Shown one piece after another: positions 6,751-14,718 of a stretch of 64,000 nucleotides of DNA. The notes beneath the pieces were generated by a model that searched no databases, was not told the origin of the DNA, and saw nothing but the letters and a program-made list of their open reading frames with translations. The stretch lies in the NCBI GenBank assembly GCA_019115085.1, contig DXEF01000034.1, positions 1 through 64,000 on the forward strand, read 5' to 3'. This DNA comes from Candidatus Agathobaculum pullicola (GTDB taxonomy: Bacteria; Bacillota; Clostridia; Oscillospirales; Butyricicoccaceae). The stretch's first letter is position 1, and every line of letters begins with the position of its first letter. The translations under genes were made by a program, and so were the position numbers.

Positions 6751-6779
6751 TTACAAATTCGTGCGGACATGGTATCATA
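6751..6779 (+). promoter_or_regulatory. Promoter of rpsO
   Basis: TTTACA (6751-6756), 17-bp spacer, TATCAT (6774-6779). It leaves a leader of about 115 nt before rpsO containing a GGGCA/TGCCC hairpin near 6818-6838; S15 leaders of other bacteria bind S15 for autoregulation, and this could be such a site, but the fold was not computed. Confidence 0.75.
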
Positions 6780-6902
6780 TATTGTACTTTCGCCCCGCGC
6801 TTAGCTGTCGGAGTTCCGGGCATGTCCCTACCGTGCCCATTTCACCAGCCGCAGCCCAGCCTGTGGGTAAGTAAAAAAATTATTTGAAAGGTGAAACGCA
6901 AC

Positions 6903-7169
6903 ATGATCCGTAAGGAAGAAAAGACTGCCGTTATCGAGGCAAACCGCACCCACGCAACCGACACCGGTTCTCCGGAGGTTCAGGTAGCGATCCTGACCGC
7001 GCGCATTCAGGAGCTGACCGAGCACCTGAAGGTTCACAAGAAGGACAACCACTCCCGCCGCGGCCTGCTCAAGATGGTCGGCCAGCGCCGTTCTATGCTG
7101 GCTTACCTGCAGAAGAAGGACATCAACCGCTATCGTGCGCTGATTGCCAAGCTCGGCATCCGTAAGTAA
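6903..7169 (+). CDS. rpsO: 30S ribosomal protein S15
   Basis: 88 residues, the normal S15 length. Signature stretches [20 protein letters not shown] and [14 protein letters not shown] are present. The start MIRKEEK at 6903 matches the family; GTG at 6891 lies within the ribosome binding region. S15 binds 16S rRNA helices 20-22 early in assembly. The gene is followed by a terminator-like hairpin and then pnp, the common rpsO-pnp order. Confidence 0.97.
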   Translation: MIRKEEKTAVIEANRTHATDTGSPEVQVAILTARIQELTEHLKVHKKDNHSRRGLLKMVGQRRSMLAYLQKKDINRYRALIAKLGIRK

Positions 7170-7184
7170 GAAGAACAAGCAAAT

Positions 7185-7205
7185 AGGGGAGCAGTCTGCT
7201 CCCCT
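7185..7205 (+). terminator. Terminator/attenuator after rpsO
   Basis: AGGGGAGCA pairs with TGCTCCCCT around GTC, followed by GTTTCTGTTTTC. The interrupted U-run suggests partial read-through into pnp. Confidence 0.75.
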
Positions 7206-7225
7206 GTTTCTGTTTTCAAAAGGAA

Positions 7226-7315
7226 GGCGGCAAAACCGCTTTTTAGCAGTTGAAGCAGAGCCGGAGATACGGTTTTCCGTGTTTGCTTCAAGTGCTAAAA
7301 AAGGGATGCGCCGCC
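7226..7315 (+). promoter_or_regulatory. Long structured leader of pnp
   Basis: GGCGGC (7226-7231) pairs with GCCGCC (7310-7315). Inside, TTTTTAGCA-N2-TGAAGCA (7240-7257) pairs with TGCTTCA-N2-TGCTAAAAA (7284-7301), and ACGG/CCGT closes the apex. The result is an about 90-nt hairpin ending shortly before the pnp RBS (AAAGGAGG). It recalls the RNase III-cleaved autoregulatory leader of enterobacterial pnp, though sequence similarity is not claimed. Confidence 0.65.
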
Positions 7316-7343
7316 CTCCGTAACACAAAAAGGAGGAAAAACC

Positions 7344-9467
7344 ATGGCAAATATCAACCACTTTGACTTCAAAAACTACCGCGTTTTTGAAACCGAAATT
7401 GCCGGCCGCAAGCTGACGGTCGAAACCGGCAAGATGGCGCAGCTGGCCAACGGCTCCTGCCTGGTGCGCTACGGCGACACTGCCGTGTTGGTCACCGCGA
7501 CCGCATCGGCCAAGCCGCGCGACGGCATCGACTTTTTCCCGCTCTCGGTTGACTTTGAAGAGCGTCTGTACGCAGTAGGCCGCATCCCGGGCAGCTTCAT
7601 GCGTCGTGAGGGCCGTCCGAGCGAAAAGGCGATTCTCGCTTCCCGCCAGATCGACCGCCCGATGCGTCCGCTGTTTCCGAAGGATCTCAGAAACGATGTG
7701 TCCATCGTCTGCACCGTGCTGGAAAACGATTACGATAACTCTCCCGAGGTGGTCGGCCTGCTGGGCGCGTCCATCGCGGTTTCGATTTCGGATATCCCGT
7801 TTGACTATGTGGTGGCGGGCTGTCAGGTTGGCATTGTAGACGGCAAGACCGTCATCAACCCGACGTCCGAGCAGCGTAAGGCATCCGAGATGGACGTTAC
7901 CCTGTGCGCGACCAAGGATAAGATCGTCATGATCGAGGCAGGCGCAAATGAAGTGCCTGAGGACGATATGTTCAACGCGCTGATGGAAGCGCACGAAGAG
8001 CTCAAAAAGATGTGCGCGTTCATTCAGGGCATCAAGGATGAGATCGGCAAGCCGAAGTTCGAGTATGAGCATCACGACATTGACCACGACCTGTTTGACA
8101 AACTCGAGGCAGCGTGCAATGACAAGTTCGAGGTCGCGATGGATACGGACGATAAGACTGTCCGCGACGCCGGTGTGCGCGCCATCGTGGACGAGTTCGA
8201 GGCTTCGCTCTCCGACGAATATAAGGAAGAGCACGGCGCGAACCTTGCCGAGTGTGTGGACAAGCTGGAAAAGAAGATCGTGCGCCGCTGGCTGGCAAAC
8301 GGCAAGCGCGTCGACGGCCGCGGCATGGAGGAAGTCCGTCCGCTGGCGGCCGAGGTTGGCCTGCTGCCGCGTGTACACGGTTCGGGTATGTTCACCCGCG
8401 GCCAGACGCAGGTGCTGACGCTCTGCACACTGGGCACGCTGGGCGATGCGCAGGAGCTGGATACCATTTTTGAAGAGACTGAAAAGCGTTATATCCACCA
8501 CTATAACTTCCCGTCCTTCTCGGTCGGAGAGACCCGCCCGTCCCGCAGCCCCGGCCGTCGTGAGATTGGTCACGGCGCGCTGGCCGAGCGTGCGCTGCTG
8601 CCGGTTATCCCGCCGGTCAGCGAGTTCCCGTATGCGCTGCGTCTGGTTTCCGAGGTCATTTCCTCCAACGGTTCGACCTCGCAGGGCTCGGTCTGCGGCT
8701 CGACCCTCGCGCTGATGGATGCCGGCGTACCGATCAAGGCGCCGGTTGCGGGTATTTCCTGCGGTCTGATTACTGACGGCGGTCAGGAAACCACCTTCAC
8801 CGATATTCAGGGTGTGGAGGACTTCTACGGCGATATGGACTTCAAGGTTGCCGGCACCAAGAAGGGTATTACGGCGATTCAGGTTGATATTAAGGTCGAC
8901 GGTTTGACTCCGAACATCATCAAGCAGGCGTTTGAGAAGTGCCGCGTGGCCCGTTATGGGATTCTGGACGAAATTATGCTCAAGGCAATTCCGGAACCGC
9001 GTGCGGACGTATCCGAGTGGGCGCCCAAGATGACCACCATGCACATCCATCCGGATAAGATCCGTGAGGTGATCGGCAAGGGCGGCAGTGTGATCCAGAA
9101 TATCGTGGCCGAGTCCGGCGCGAAGGTCGATATTGAGGATGACGGTACGGTCACCATCGCGGCGGTCAAGGCTTCCGACGCGGACAAGGCCAAGAAGATG
9201 ATTGAAGCGATCGTCAAGGAGCCGGAGCCGGGCGAAATCTACTACGGCAAGGTCGTGCGCCTGATGAACTTCGGCGCGTTCGTTAACCTGCTGCCGGGTA
9301 AGGACGGCATGGTGCACATCTCCAAGATGGCAGATCACCGCATCGAGAAGGTAGAGGATGCGGTCAAGGAAGGCGATATGGTCTGGGTCAAGGTCATGGA
9401 GATCGACGACAAGGGCCGCGTCAACCTGTCCATGAAGGATGTCAAGGAAGAGGAAAAGGTAAAATAA
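7344..9467 (+). CDS. pnp: Polyribonucleotide nucleotidyltransferase (PNPase)
   Basis: 707 residues, standard length. Order: RNase PH domain 1 (residues about 10-145), alpha-helical linker, RNase PH domain 2 (about 320-540, with FPSFSVGETRPSRSPGRREIGHG region shown by motif SRSPGRREIGHGALAERA), KH domain (HPDKIREVIGKGGSVIQNI, about 570) and S1 domain (GEIYYGKVVRLMNFGAFV, about 630-700). It degrades RNA 3' to 5' by phosphorolysis as a trimer in the cytoplasm. RBS AAAGGAGG. Downstream of rpsO with a large hairpin in between. Confidence 0.98.
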   Translation: MANINHFDFKNYRVFETEIAGRKLTVETGKMAQLANGSCLVRYGDTAVLVTATASAKPRDGIDFFPLSVDFEERLYAVGRIPGSFMRREGRPSEKAILASRQIDRPMRPLFPKDLRNDVSIVCTVLENDYDNSPEVVGLLGASIAVSISDIPFDYVVAGCQVGIVDGKTVINPTSEQRKASEMDVTLCATKDKIVMIEAGANEVPEDDMFNALMEAHEELKKMCAFIQGIKDEIGKPKFEYEHHDIDHDLFDKLEAACNDKFEVAMDTDDKTVRDAGVRAIVDEFEASLSDEYKEEHGANLAECVDKLEKKIVRRWLANGKRVDGRGMEEVRPLAAEVGLLPRVHGSGMFTRGQTQVLTLCTLGTLGDAQELDTIFEETEKRYIHHYNFPSFSVGETRPSRSPGRREIGHGALAERALLPVIPPVSEFPYALRLVSEVISSNGSTSQGSVCGSTLALMDAGVPIKAPVAGISCGLITDGGQETTFTDIQGVEDFYGDMDFKVAGTKKGITAIQVDIKVDGLTPNIIKQAFEKCRVARYGILDEIMLKAIPEPRADVSEWAPKMTTMHIHPDKIREVIGKGGSVIQNIVAESGAKVDIEDDGTVTIAAVKASDADKAKKMIEAIVKEPEPGEIYYGKVVRLMNFGAFVNLLPGKDGMVHISKMADHRIEKVEDAVKEGDMVWVKVMEIDDKGRVNLSMKDVKEEEKVK

Positions 9468-9539
9468 CTTTTGTTTCAGGCGTACAGCCTGAAATGAGGA
9501 ACGGCATCGACAGCCTGTGGTTGGACATGCCTATTGCAG

Positions 9540-9577
9540 AAAAACAGCGCAGGAATTTTGATTCCTGCGCCGTTTTT
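9540..9577 (+). terminator. Terminator of pnp
   Basis: GCGCAGGAAT (9547-9556) pairs with ATTCCTGCGC (9561-9570), loop TTTG, flanked by AAAAAC and GTTTTT. A smaller hairpin TTTCAGGC/GCCTGAAA lies at about 9474-9494 right after the stop. Confidence 0.9.
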
Positions 9578-9735
9578 CTGTCTGTGAAAATAAGGCAGGT
9601 GCATGTCCTGCTTTTTTCTGCCCGTGCATGGCGCGTGCAAAATATCACGTCCTGCGTCCGGGCTTTTCCATTTGCTCCGCGTGCACGGGGTATGTTATAA
9701 TAAAAATCAATCTCTAATAGAAAGGAAATGAACCG

Positions 9736-10662
9736 ATGGCACAGACCTCCGTATCGCTCCCTGAGGGCGAGCTGCGCGTGGCGCGTTGTGATATGCTGGA
9801 CAAGCTGATTGCCGCCGCGGACGGTGATGCGGCGCTGCTGTATCTTTATGTCCTGCGGCACGGCAGCGCGGACGGCAAAACCGCGGTGCGTGCGCTGCAT
9901 CTATCGCAGGAGCGGTATGAGCGCGCGGCGTTTACGCTCAACGGCTTGGTCACGCCGGCCGTGCGGCCGCAGGCGGACAAGTCCTCGGATACCCCGCAGT
10001 ATACGGCGGACGAGCTGCGCCGCGCGCGTCTGGATGACCACAAATTCGCGGGGGTGTGCGCTACGGCGGAGGGGGTGCTCGGCCGCACACTGACCGAGGC
10101 GCAGCTGCGCTGTCTGCTGACCGCATATGACCATCTCGGCCTGTCGGCAGAGGCGATTATCGAGCTGCTCAGCTATCTCAAGGGCGAAAAAGGCGTGGTG
10201 CGGTTGGGAGATATCCGGCGCGAAGCCTATCTGTGGGCGGATATGGGCGTGGTGACGGCGCAGCAGGCACAGCAGTATCTGGCACGTAAGGTAAACGAAA
10301 AGCCGCTGAGCGAAGCGGTTTACAAGGCGCTCGGTGCAGATCCGGCACAGCCCGCGCCTAAGGAGCAGCGTGTGTGCCGTTTTGCGCTTGCGCACGGTTT
10401 CCCGCCTGAAGCAATCGAACTGGCGGTCCGTCGCACGGACAAGCAGCAGGGACATAAGAGTTTGGATTATACGCTGGGCATCCTGCGCCGCTGGGACGAG
10501 GCGGGTGTACATACGGTAAGTGAAATCACCGCACTGGAACCGGAGACACGGGCGGCGGTCGGCCAGACCCCGGCGCAGCCGACCGACCCCGGCACACTGG
10601 CCGCATGGGAACAGGATTGGGCGGCGCGTGTGCGCAGCCATCGCCGCAAAACGGAGGAATAA
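9736..10662 (+). CDS. DnaD-domain replication initiation protein
   Basis: 308 residues, RBS AAAGGAAATGAACC. The centre (about residues 100-175) matches the DnaD/DnaB_II C-terminal domain: LGRTLTEAQLRCLLTAYDHLG, AIIELLSYLKG and the aromatic YLWADMGV motif; a second, weaker DnaD-type helix set follows (about 215-260, with YTLGILRRWDEAGV). It precedes the helicase loader by 3 bp. In Firmicutes, DnaD-type proteins and the DnaI/DnaC ATPase load the replicative helicase at origins and restart sites, so the pair likely acts together. Only a TATAAT near 9694 is seen as promoter element. Confidence 0.88.
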   Translation: MAQTSVSLPEGELRVARCDMLDKLIAAADGDAALLYLYVLRHGSADGKTAVRALHLSQERYERAAFTLNGLVTPAVRPQADKSSDTPQYTADELRRARLDDHKFAGVCATAEGVLGRTLTEAQLRCLLTAYDHLGLSAEAIIELLSYLKGEKGVVRLGDIRREAYLWADMGVVTAQQAQQYLARKVNEKPLSEAVYKALGADPAQPAPKEQRVCRFALAHGFPPEAIELAVRRTDKQQGHKSLDYTLGILRRWDEAGVHTVSEITALEPETRAAVGQTPAQPTDPGTLAAWEQDWAARVRSHRRKTEE

Positions 10663-10665
10663 GCC

Positions 10666-11664
10666 ATGGGATACGACAGAAAACTATTGGCGGCGGCGCG
10701 GCGTGAGCTGGAACGCGAGCGCACAGCCCGCAGCGAAGAATTTGAGGCGCGTCGGCGCGAGGTGTATACGCGCGAGCCGCGTATCCGTGCGATTGACCGG
10801 ACACTGTCGCAGACGGCAGCGTCGGTTCTGCGCGCGGCGCTCAATACGGGCGGCGACCCGGCCGCAGCCATCGAGCAGCTGCGCGGGCAGAATCTGGCCT
10901 TGCAGGCCGAACGCGCCGAGCTGCTGCGTGGCATGGGGCTGGACGCGGATTATCTGACCGAAAAACCGATATGTGAAAAGTGCGGCGACACGGGTTATGC
11001 GGGCAGCGCGACCTGCGCATGTGTCAAAGCACGGTATGCCGCGCTGCTGCGCGAGCAGCTGTCCGCGGTGCTGCCTATCCGCGATCAGAATTTTGCGCAT
11101 TACCGCATGGATTACTATTCTACCCGACCGGACGCGCGTCTGGGTTTGTCCCCGCGGGAAAATATGGAGTATAATCTGGATGAGTGCAAGGCGTATGCCG
11201 AAAAATTTGGCGCGCACTCGCCCAATCTGCTGCTGTATGGCTCGACCGGACTGGGCAAGACGTTTTTATCCTCATGTATTGCCGAGGCGGTCGCCGCGCG
11301 CGGGTTTTCAGTCGCGTACGATACCGCAATCAACATCGTCGCGGCGTATGAGACAATCAAATTCGGCAACGGCGACGGTGAGGCCGCAGCTGAGCGCGCG
11401 GCGCGATATGAGCGGGCGGATCTGCTGATCATTGATGATATGGGCACGGAAATGGGTACGGCCTTCACTGTGTCCGCTTTGTACAATCTCATCAATAACC
11501 GATTGATGGCGGGGCGGCCGATGATTGTCAACACCAACCTGCCGCCGGAGGCGCTGGCGGAAAAATATTCGCCTGCCGTGGCGTCTCGCCTGCTGGGCGA
11601 GTTTGTGTCGCTGCGCTTTTTTGGGGACGATATTCGCCTGATGAAAAAGCAAAAGAAAATGTAA
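10666..11664 (+). CDS. DnaC/DnaI-type helicase loader ATPase
   Basis: 332 residues. An N-terminal coiled region (about 1-90) leads to a cysteine cluster (CEKCGDTGYAGSATCAC, about 104-120) like the DnaI zinc module, then an AAA+ domain with Walker A LYGSTGLGKTF (about 190), Walker B LLIIDDMGTE (about 260) and the arginine-containing SRLLGEFVSLRF near the end. It would load DnaB-family helicase on DNA. Forms an operon with the DnaD-domain gene. The IstB family of transposon helpers is related, but the zinc module and neighbour favour the loader. Confidence 0.88.
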   Translation: MGYDRKLLAAARRELERERTARSEEFEARRREVYTREPRIRAIDRTLSQTAASVLRAALNTGGDPAAAIEQLRGQNLALQAERAELLRGMGLDADYLTEKPICEKCGDTGYAGSATCACVKARYAALLREQLSAVLPIRDQNFAHYRMDYYSTRPDARLGLSPRENMEYNLDECKAYAEKFGAHSPNLLLYGSTGLGKTFLSSCIAEAVAARGFSVAYDTAINIVAAYETIKFGNGDGEAAAERAARYERADLLIIDDMGTEMGTAFTVSALYNLINNRLMAGRPMIVNTNLPPEALAEKYSPAVASRLLGEFVSLRFFGDDIRLMKKQKKM

Positions 11665-11672
11665 ACAATTCT

Positions 11673-11726
11673 TTCACAGCACGTTCAAAGTTTATTCACA
11701 TATTCCTTGGCTGCATGGGTTATACT
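11673..11726 (+). promoter_or_regulatory. Regulated promoter of small RNA A
   Basis: Hexamers TTCACA (11673-11678), TTCAAA (11684-11689) and TTCACA (11695-11700) are separated by exactly 5 bp each. A 20-bp gap leads to TATACT (11721-11726). No -35 box of normal spacing is seen, so activation by an OmpR/PhoB-type regulator bound to the repeats is likely. Confidence 0.75.
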
Positions 11727-11732
11727 AAGCAT

Positions 11733-11862
11733 GTCGATAAGGGAAGCCGCAATCCTGAATCGACAGCCTACCGATCTTTTATTTCTCTTTTACCCCCCTT
11801 TATTTTGTGAAATGAGCGAAAAACCCCCGGTTCCATTTCCCCCATGGACCGGGGGTTTTTCC
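11733..11862 (+). ncRNA. Small RNA A (tandem array, copy 1)
   Basis: Predicted transcript of about 130 nt starting 7 nt after the -10. A 5' hairpin (GTCGAT 11733-11738 with ATCGAC 11759-11764) is followed by a pyrimidine-rich single-stranded stretch with CCCCCC, then a terminator: AAAAACCCCCGG pairs with CCGGGGGTTTTT around a TTCCCCC loop (11819-11860). C-rich unpaired segments can pair with Shine-Dalgarno sequences. No credible ORF with RBS lies within. Nearly identical to copy 3 over its first 75 nt. Confidence 0.7.
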
Positions 11863-11897
11863 CGCTTTTCCGACATCGCGGGCAATGTCATAAACCT

Positions 11898-11951
11898 TTC
11901 AAAGTCTGTTCAAAAGCTGTTCACACTTTTGCAGTCGCAGTGCGCTATACT
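11898..11951 (+). promoter_or_regulatory. Regulated promoter of small RNA B
   Basis: TTCAAA (11898-11903), TTCAAA (11909-11914), TTCACA (11920-11925), each 5 bp apart, then 20 bp to TATACT (11946-11951). Same geometry as copies A and C although the surrounding sequence differs. Confidence 0.75.
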
Positions 11952-11957
11952 ATGATT

Positions 11958-12104
11958 GTCGGAAGGGAAAGACACCAACCCAACCGATACCCCTTTTTTA
12001 CATTATGTTTTCTTTCTTTCACCTTTTCTTTTTATCCTCTTTTTCATTTTGCATTGGCGTGCGCCCTGTTTTCCATTCCCCCTTTTGGAAAACAGGGCGT
12101 TTCC
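11958..12104 (+). ncRNA. Small RNA B (tandem array, copy 2, diverged)
   Basis: About 147 nt. It begins GTCGGAAGGGAAA with a weak 5' hairpin closing at CCGAT (about 11984), continues as a long U/C-rich stretch, and ends in a perfect 13-bp terminator stem (12062-12074 with 12087-12099) whose loop is ATTCCCCCTTTT, followed by TTTCCC. A further small hairpin (CGTTTCCC/GGGAAACG) follows. Shared features with A and C are the start, the ACCGAT block, the C-run and the C-rich terminator loop, while most other positions changed. Confidence 0.65.
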
Positions 12105-12137
12105 CTTGCCCGGGAAACGTGGGCAGGAAACAATTCT

Positions 12138-12191
12138 TTCACAGCATATTTATAATCTGTTCACACTTTTCCGTGCCGCATGGGGTATACT
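12138..12191 (+). promoter_or_regulatory. Regulated promoter of small RNA C
   Basis: TTCACA (12138-12143), TTTATA (12149-12154), TTCACA (12160-12165) at 5-bp spacing, then 20 bp to TATACT (12186-12191). The middle hexamer is degenerate. Confidence 0.75.
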
Positions 12192-12197
12192 AAGCAT

Positions 12198-12338
12198 GTC
12201 GATGAGGGAAGCCGCAATCCTGAGTCGACAGCCTACCGATCTTTTATTTCTCTTTTACCCCCCTTTTTCAAATCTGTGTAGTGAATGGGCAAAGCGCCGT
12301 CGTCTCGTTTCCCCCGACGAGACGGCGGCGCTTTCCTG
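12198..12338 (+). ncRNA. Small RNA C (tandem array, copy 3)
   Basis: About 140 nt. The first 75 nt nearly match copy A, including the 5' stem, where a changed base (ATCGAC to GTCGAC opposite GTCGAT) keeps a G-U pair. Then CCCCCC and a terminator of 17 bp (12291-12307 with 12318-12334, one G-U) with loop TTTCCCCCGA. The terminator stem sequence is unrelated to copy A while the C-rich loop is kept, which points to selection on the loop. Confidence 0.7.
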
Positions 12339-12361
12339 TTGTGCACCAGCCGGATTGCCCC

Positions 12362-12390
12362 TTGCACAAGCCAAAACAATGCGGTATACT
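12362..12390 (+). promoter_or_regulatory. Promoter of mrp-nifX operon
   Basis: TTGCAC (12362-12367), 17-bp spacer, TATACT (12385-12390), 42 bp before the start codon. Ordinary promoter without the hexamer repeats of the preceding three. Confidence 0.75.
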
Positions 12391-12431
12391 AAAAAATAGA
12401 CAAGAAAAGATATGTTAGGAGTTGTTGTAGT

Positions 12432-13250
12432 ATGGGTTGCTCGCATAACTGCGAATCCTGCTCTGCGGGCTGCGGCGGCGAAAAGAGCCTGAAGGTCGCG
12501 GCAAATCCCGCAGCTTCGGTTAAAAAGGTCATTGGTATCGTCTCCGGCAAGGGCGGCGTGGGCAAAAGCCTGCTGACCTCGATGCTGGCGGTCGGCATGA
12601 CGCGCAAGGGCTATACCTGCGGTATTCTGGATGCGGATATCACCGGCCCGTCCATCCCCAAGACCTTCGGTGTACACGATAAGCTTGAGGGCTGCGAGGA
12701 GGGTATCCTGCCCGCGCGCAGCGAGGGCGGCGTGCAGATGATTTCGATTAATCTGGTGCTGCCGAACGAGGATGATCCGGTTATCTATCGCGGACCTATC
12801 ATCGCGGAGACGGTCAAGCAGTTTTGGTCGGACGTAATATGGGACGACGTGGATTTTCTGTTTGTCGACATGCCGCCCGGCACGGGCGACGTGCCGCTGA
12901 CCGTGTTCCAGTCCCTGCCGGTGGACGGCATTGTGGTTGTCACCTCGCCGCAGGACCTGGTCAGCATGATCGTGGGTAAGGCGGTCAAAATGGCGAAAAT
13001 GATGGACATCCCGCTCATTGGCGTGGTGGAGAATTACAGCTATCTGGAGTGTCCGGACTGCGGTAAGCATATTACGGTCTTTGGCGAAAGCCATGTGGAC
13101 GAGGTAGCGGCCGAGTACGGTCTGCCTGTGCTGGCTAAGCTGCCGATCGATCCCAAGCTGGCGGCGGCAGTAGACGCCGGTAAAATCGAGGATGCCAAGC
13201 TCCCGGATGCGCTGGGGGATGCCCTTAAAAAGGTAGAGGATCTCCGATGA
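12432..13250 (+). CDS. mrp: Mrp/NBP35-family iron-sulfur cluster carrier ATPase
   Basis: 272 residues, RBS TAGGAG. An N-terminal cysteine cluster (CSHNCESCSAGC, residues 3-14) precedes the deviant Walker A GKGGVGKSLLTS (about residue 43), DADITGPSIPK, the Walker B region FVDMPPGTGD (about 145) and the CPDCGKH cluster-binding motif near residue 205. Such dimers carry and transfer Fe-S clusters in the cytoplasm. Its stop overlaps the next gene by 4 bp, and that gene is a NifX/NifB-type protein, consistent with metal-cluster work. Confidence 0.95.
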   Translation: MGCSHNCESCSAGCGGEKSLKVAANPAASVKKVIGIVSGKGGVGKSLLTSMLAVGMTRKGYTCGILDADITGPSIPKTFGVHDKLEGCEEGILPARSEGGVQMISINLVLPNEDDPVIYRGPIIAETVKQFWSDVIWDDVDFLFVDMPPGTGDVPLTVFQSLPVDGIVVVTSPQDLVSMIVGKAVKMAKMMDIPLIGVVENYSYLECPDCGKHITVFGESHVDEVAAEYGLPVLAKLPIDPKLAAAVDAGKIEDAKLPDALGDALKKVEDLR

Positions 13251-13690
13251 ATATCGGCGTGGCATATGACGGCGGTCAGATCGCTCAAAATCTGGGCGAG
13301 TGCCGCTCGTTTCTGATCGTCAGCGCGCAGGGACAAAATCCGACGGGTAAACGGCTGGCCTCCGTGCAGGGCGCCGCCACGACGGATTTGCTCAAGCTGA
13401 TGAGCATGGAAAAAGTGGATGTGCTCATTTGCGGTGCGTTGGGGCTTGCCATGCGCAACGCGCTGGAGATGATCGGAGTGCTGCTTGTGCCGGGCTGCGA
13501 AGGTTCGGCCGAGGAATCGGTCGCAAAATTTCTGGTGGGTGAGAAGCAAGGCGATCCGACGCTGCTCGAAATCGGGCGCGAGGAAGACCTGGACGACCCG
13601 ATGGCATGTATCCATGACTGTGCCAAATGCGCGGGTTGTGGACCCATAGAGATTCTGCGGCAGATCCCGGAAGGGCAGGAAGAGAACTGA
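13247..13690 (+). CDS. Dinitrogenase iron-molybdenum cofactor (NifX/NafY) domain protein
   Basis: 147 residues, translationally coupled to mrp (ATGA overlap). Residues 1-100 match the NifX/NafY ribonuclease H-like fold of small cluster-binding proteins (MNIGVAYDGGQIAQNLGECRSFLI; DVLICGALGLAMRNALEMIGV). The C-terminal CIHDCAKCAGCGP is a four-cysteine motif that could hold a cluster. Such Mrp-linked proteins exist without nitrogenase in many Clostridia; no nif genes are seen here, so a role in nitrogen fixation is not implied. Confidence 0.85.
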   Translation: MNIGVAYDGGQIAQNLGECRSFLIVSAQGQNPTGKRLASVQGAATTDLLKLMSMEKVDVLICGALGLAMRNALEMIGVLLVPGCEGSAEESVAKFLVGEKQGDPTLLEIGREEDLDDPMACIHDCAKCAGCGPIEILRQIPEGQEEN

Positions 13691-13695
13691 AAAAT

Positions 13696-13727
13696 AAACG
13701 GGGCGTCCGATGCGGGACGCCTCGTTT
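13696..13727 (+). terminator. Terminator of mrp operon
   Basis: AAACGGGGCGTCC (13696-13708) pairs with GGACGCCTCGTTT (13715-13727), one G-U, loop GATGCG-type, ending in GTTTTTG. Confidence 0.85.
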
Positions 13728-13787
13728 TTGCGGGATCGTCCGAAAGGGGGCGGGCGGTCATAACCCTTTGGAGCATTGGGAGGAAAA

Positions 13788-14507
13788 ATGAGGAAGTTAG
13801 CTTATCGGTATTTGTGGTTCACCATCGGCGTCATCATCAATGCGTTCGGCGTAGCGATTATCACCAAGGCGGCGCTCGGCACTTCGCCTATTTCGAGCGT
13901 GCCATACGTGCTCAGCCTGAAGTTTGCGCCATCGCTTGGGCAGTTTACGTTTGTGTTCAACCTGCTGTTTATTGCGGCGCAGGTGGTGTTGCGCGGGCGA
14001 AAGTTTCCGCCGATTCAGTTTTTGCAGATTGTGGTCAATCTGGTGTTCAGCGCGTTTATTGATGTCGGCATGAAGGCGTTGTGGTGGTTTGAGCCTTCCT
14101 CGCTGCCGGTCAAGCTCATGGCGCTGGTGATCGGCTGCGCGGTTTTAGGCTTTGGCATCAGCGTCGAGGTTGCGCCGGACGCGCTGCTCGTGCCCGGCGA
14201 GGGCGTTGTGGATGCGATTACCGAGCGGACGGGCATGCGGTTTGGTTCGGTGAAAATCCTGTTTGACGTGACGCTGGTCGTGATTGCACTCATCCTATCA
14301 TTTTGCTTTTTCCGCGGTGTCAACGGGCTGGGCATCGGCACAGTGGTTTCCGCGTTGATTGTGGGGCGGTTTGTCAACCTGTATAATGCGCATCTGCCGC
14401 TCATTCCGCGCATCCGCATGCTGCGCGCGGTGATGGTGCCGCAGGTGGAACAGGAAATAACTACGGACATGGAAGAAGAACAGACCGAGGTAGAAACGGA
14501 GGGCTGA
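13788..14507 (+). CDS. YczE/YitT-like integral membrane protein
   Basis: 239 residues. The start at 13788 (MRKLAYRYLWF) follows GGGAGG; an upstream TTG at 13776 lies within the RBS. There are about five hydrophobic segments (residues about 8-30, 47-68, 80-100, 105-130, 160-185) with the GTSPISS and VVNLVFSAFIDVGM motifs typical of the YczE/YyaS membrane family of unknown transport function. Acidic C-terminal tail (MEEEQTEVETEG). Monocistronic, between two terminators. Confidence 0.8.
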   Translation: MRKLAYRYLWFTIGVIINAFGVAIITKAALGTSPISSVPYVLSLKFAPSLGQFTFVFNLLFIAAQVVLRGRKFPPIQFLQIVVNLVFSAFIDVGMKALWWFEPSSLPVKLMALVIGCAVLGFGISVEVAPDALLVPGEGVVDAITERTGMRFGSVKILFDVTLVVIALILSFCFFRGVNGLGIGTVVSALIVGRFVNLYNAHLPLIPRIRMLRAVMVPQVEQEITTDMEEEQTEVETEG

Positions 14508-14543
14508 GAAGCCGTTCCGTCCTGCATGCGGGAGAAGAAAAGC

Positions 14544-14576
14544 AAGGCTGCCACGCTAAGCGGGCAGCCTTTTTGT
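14544..14576 (+). terminator. Terminator after YczE-like gene
   Basis: AAGGCTGCC (14544-14552) pairs with GGCAGCCTT (14563-14571), followed by TTTTG. Confidence 0.85.
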
Positions 14577-14718
14577 CAGCAAACGGCGAAAATAATCTTG
14601 CGATACAAGGAAATTTATCGAAAAATGCTGATGCTTTTTATACTGGGGTGTTGTATAATAAACCTATAACTGAAAACGGGGCGTCGCGACCCCAATGAAA
14701 ACGGAAGGATTTTCTGAG

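Noticed and set aside
6828..9338. 836-codon open frame on the minus strand opposite pnp
   Set aside because: Shadow of a GC-rich gene; pnp on the plus strand has all family motifs, an RBS and normal length, while the antisense frame has none.
11707..12399. Short open frames (82, 103 and 147 codons) over the small RNA array
   Set aside because: No ribosome binding sites, no similarity among the repeated units at protein level, and they run through terminator hairpins.
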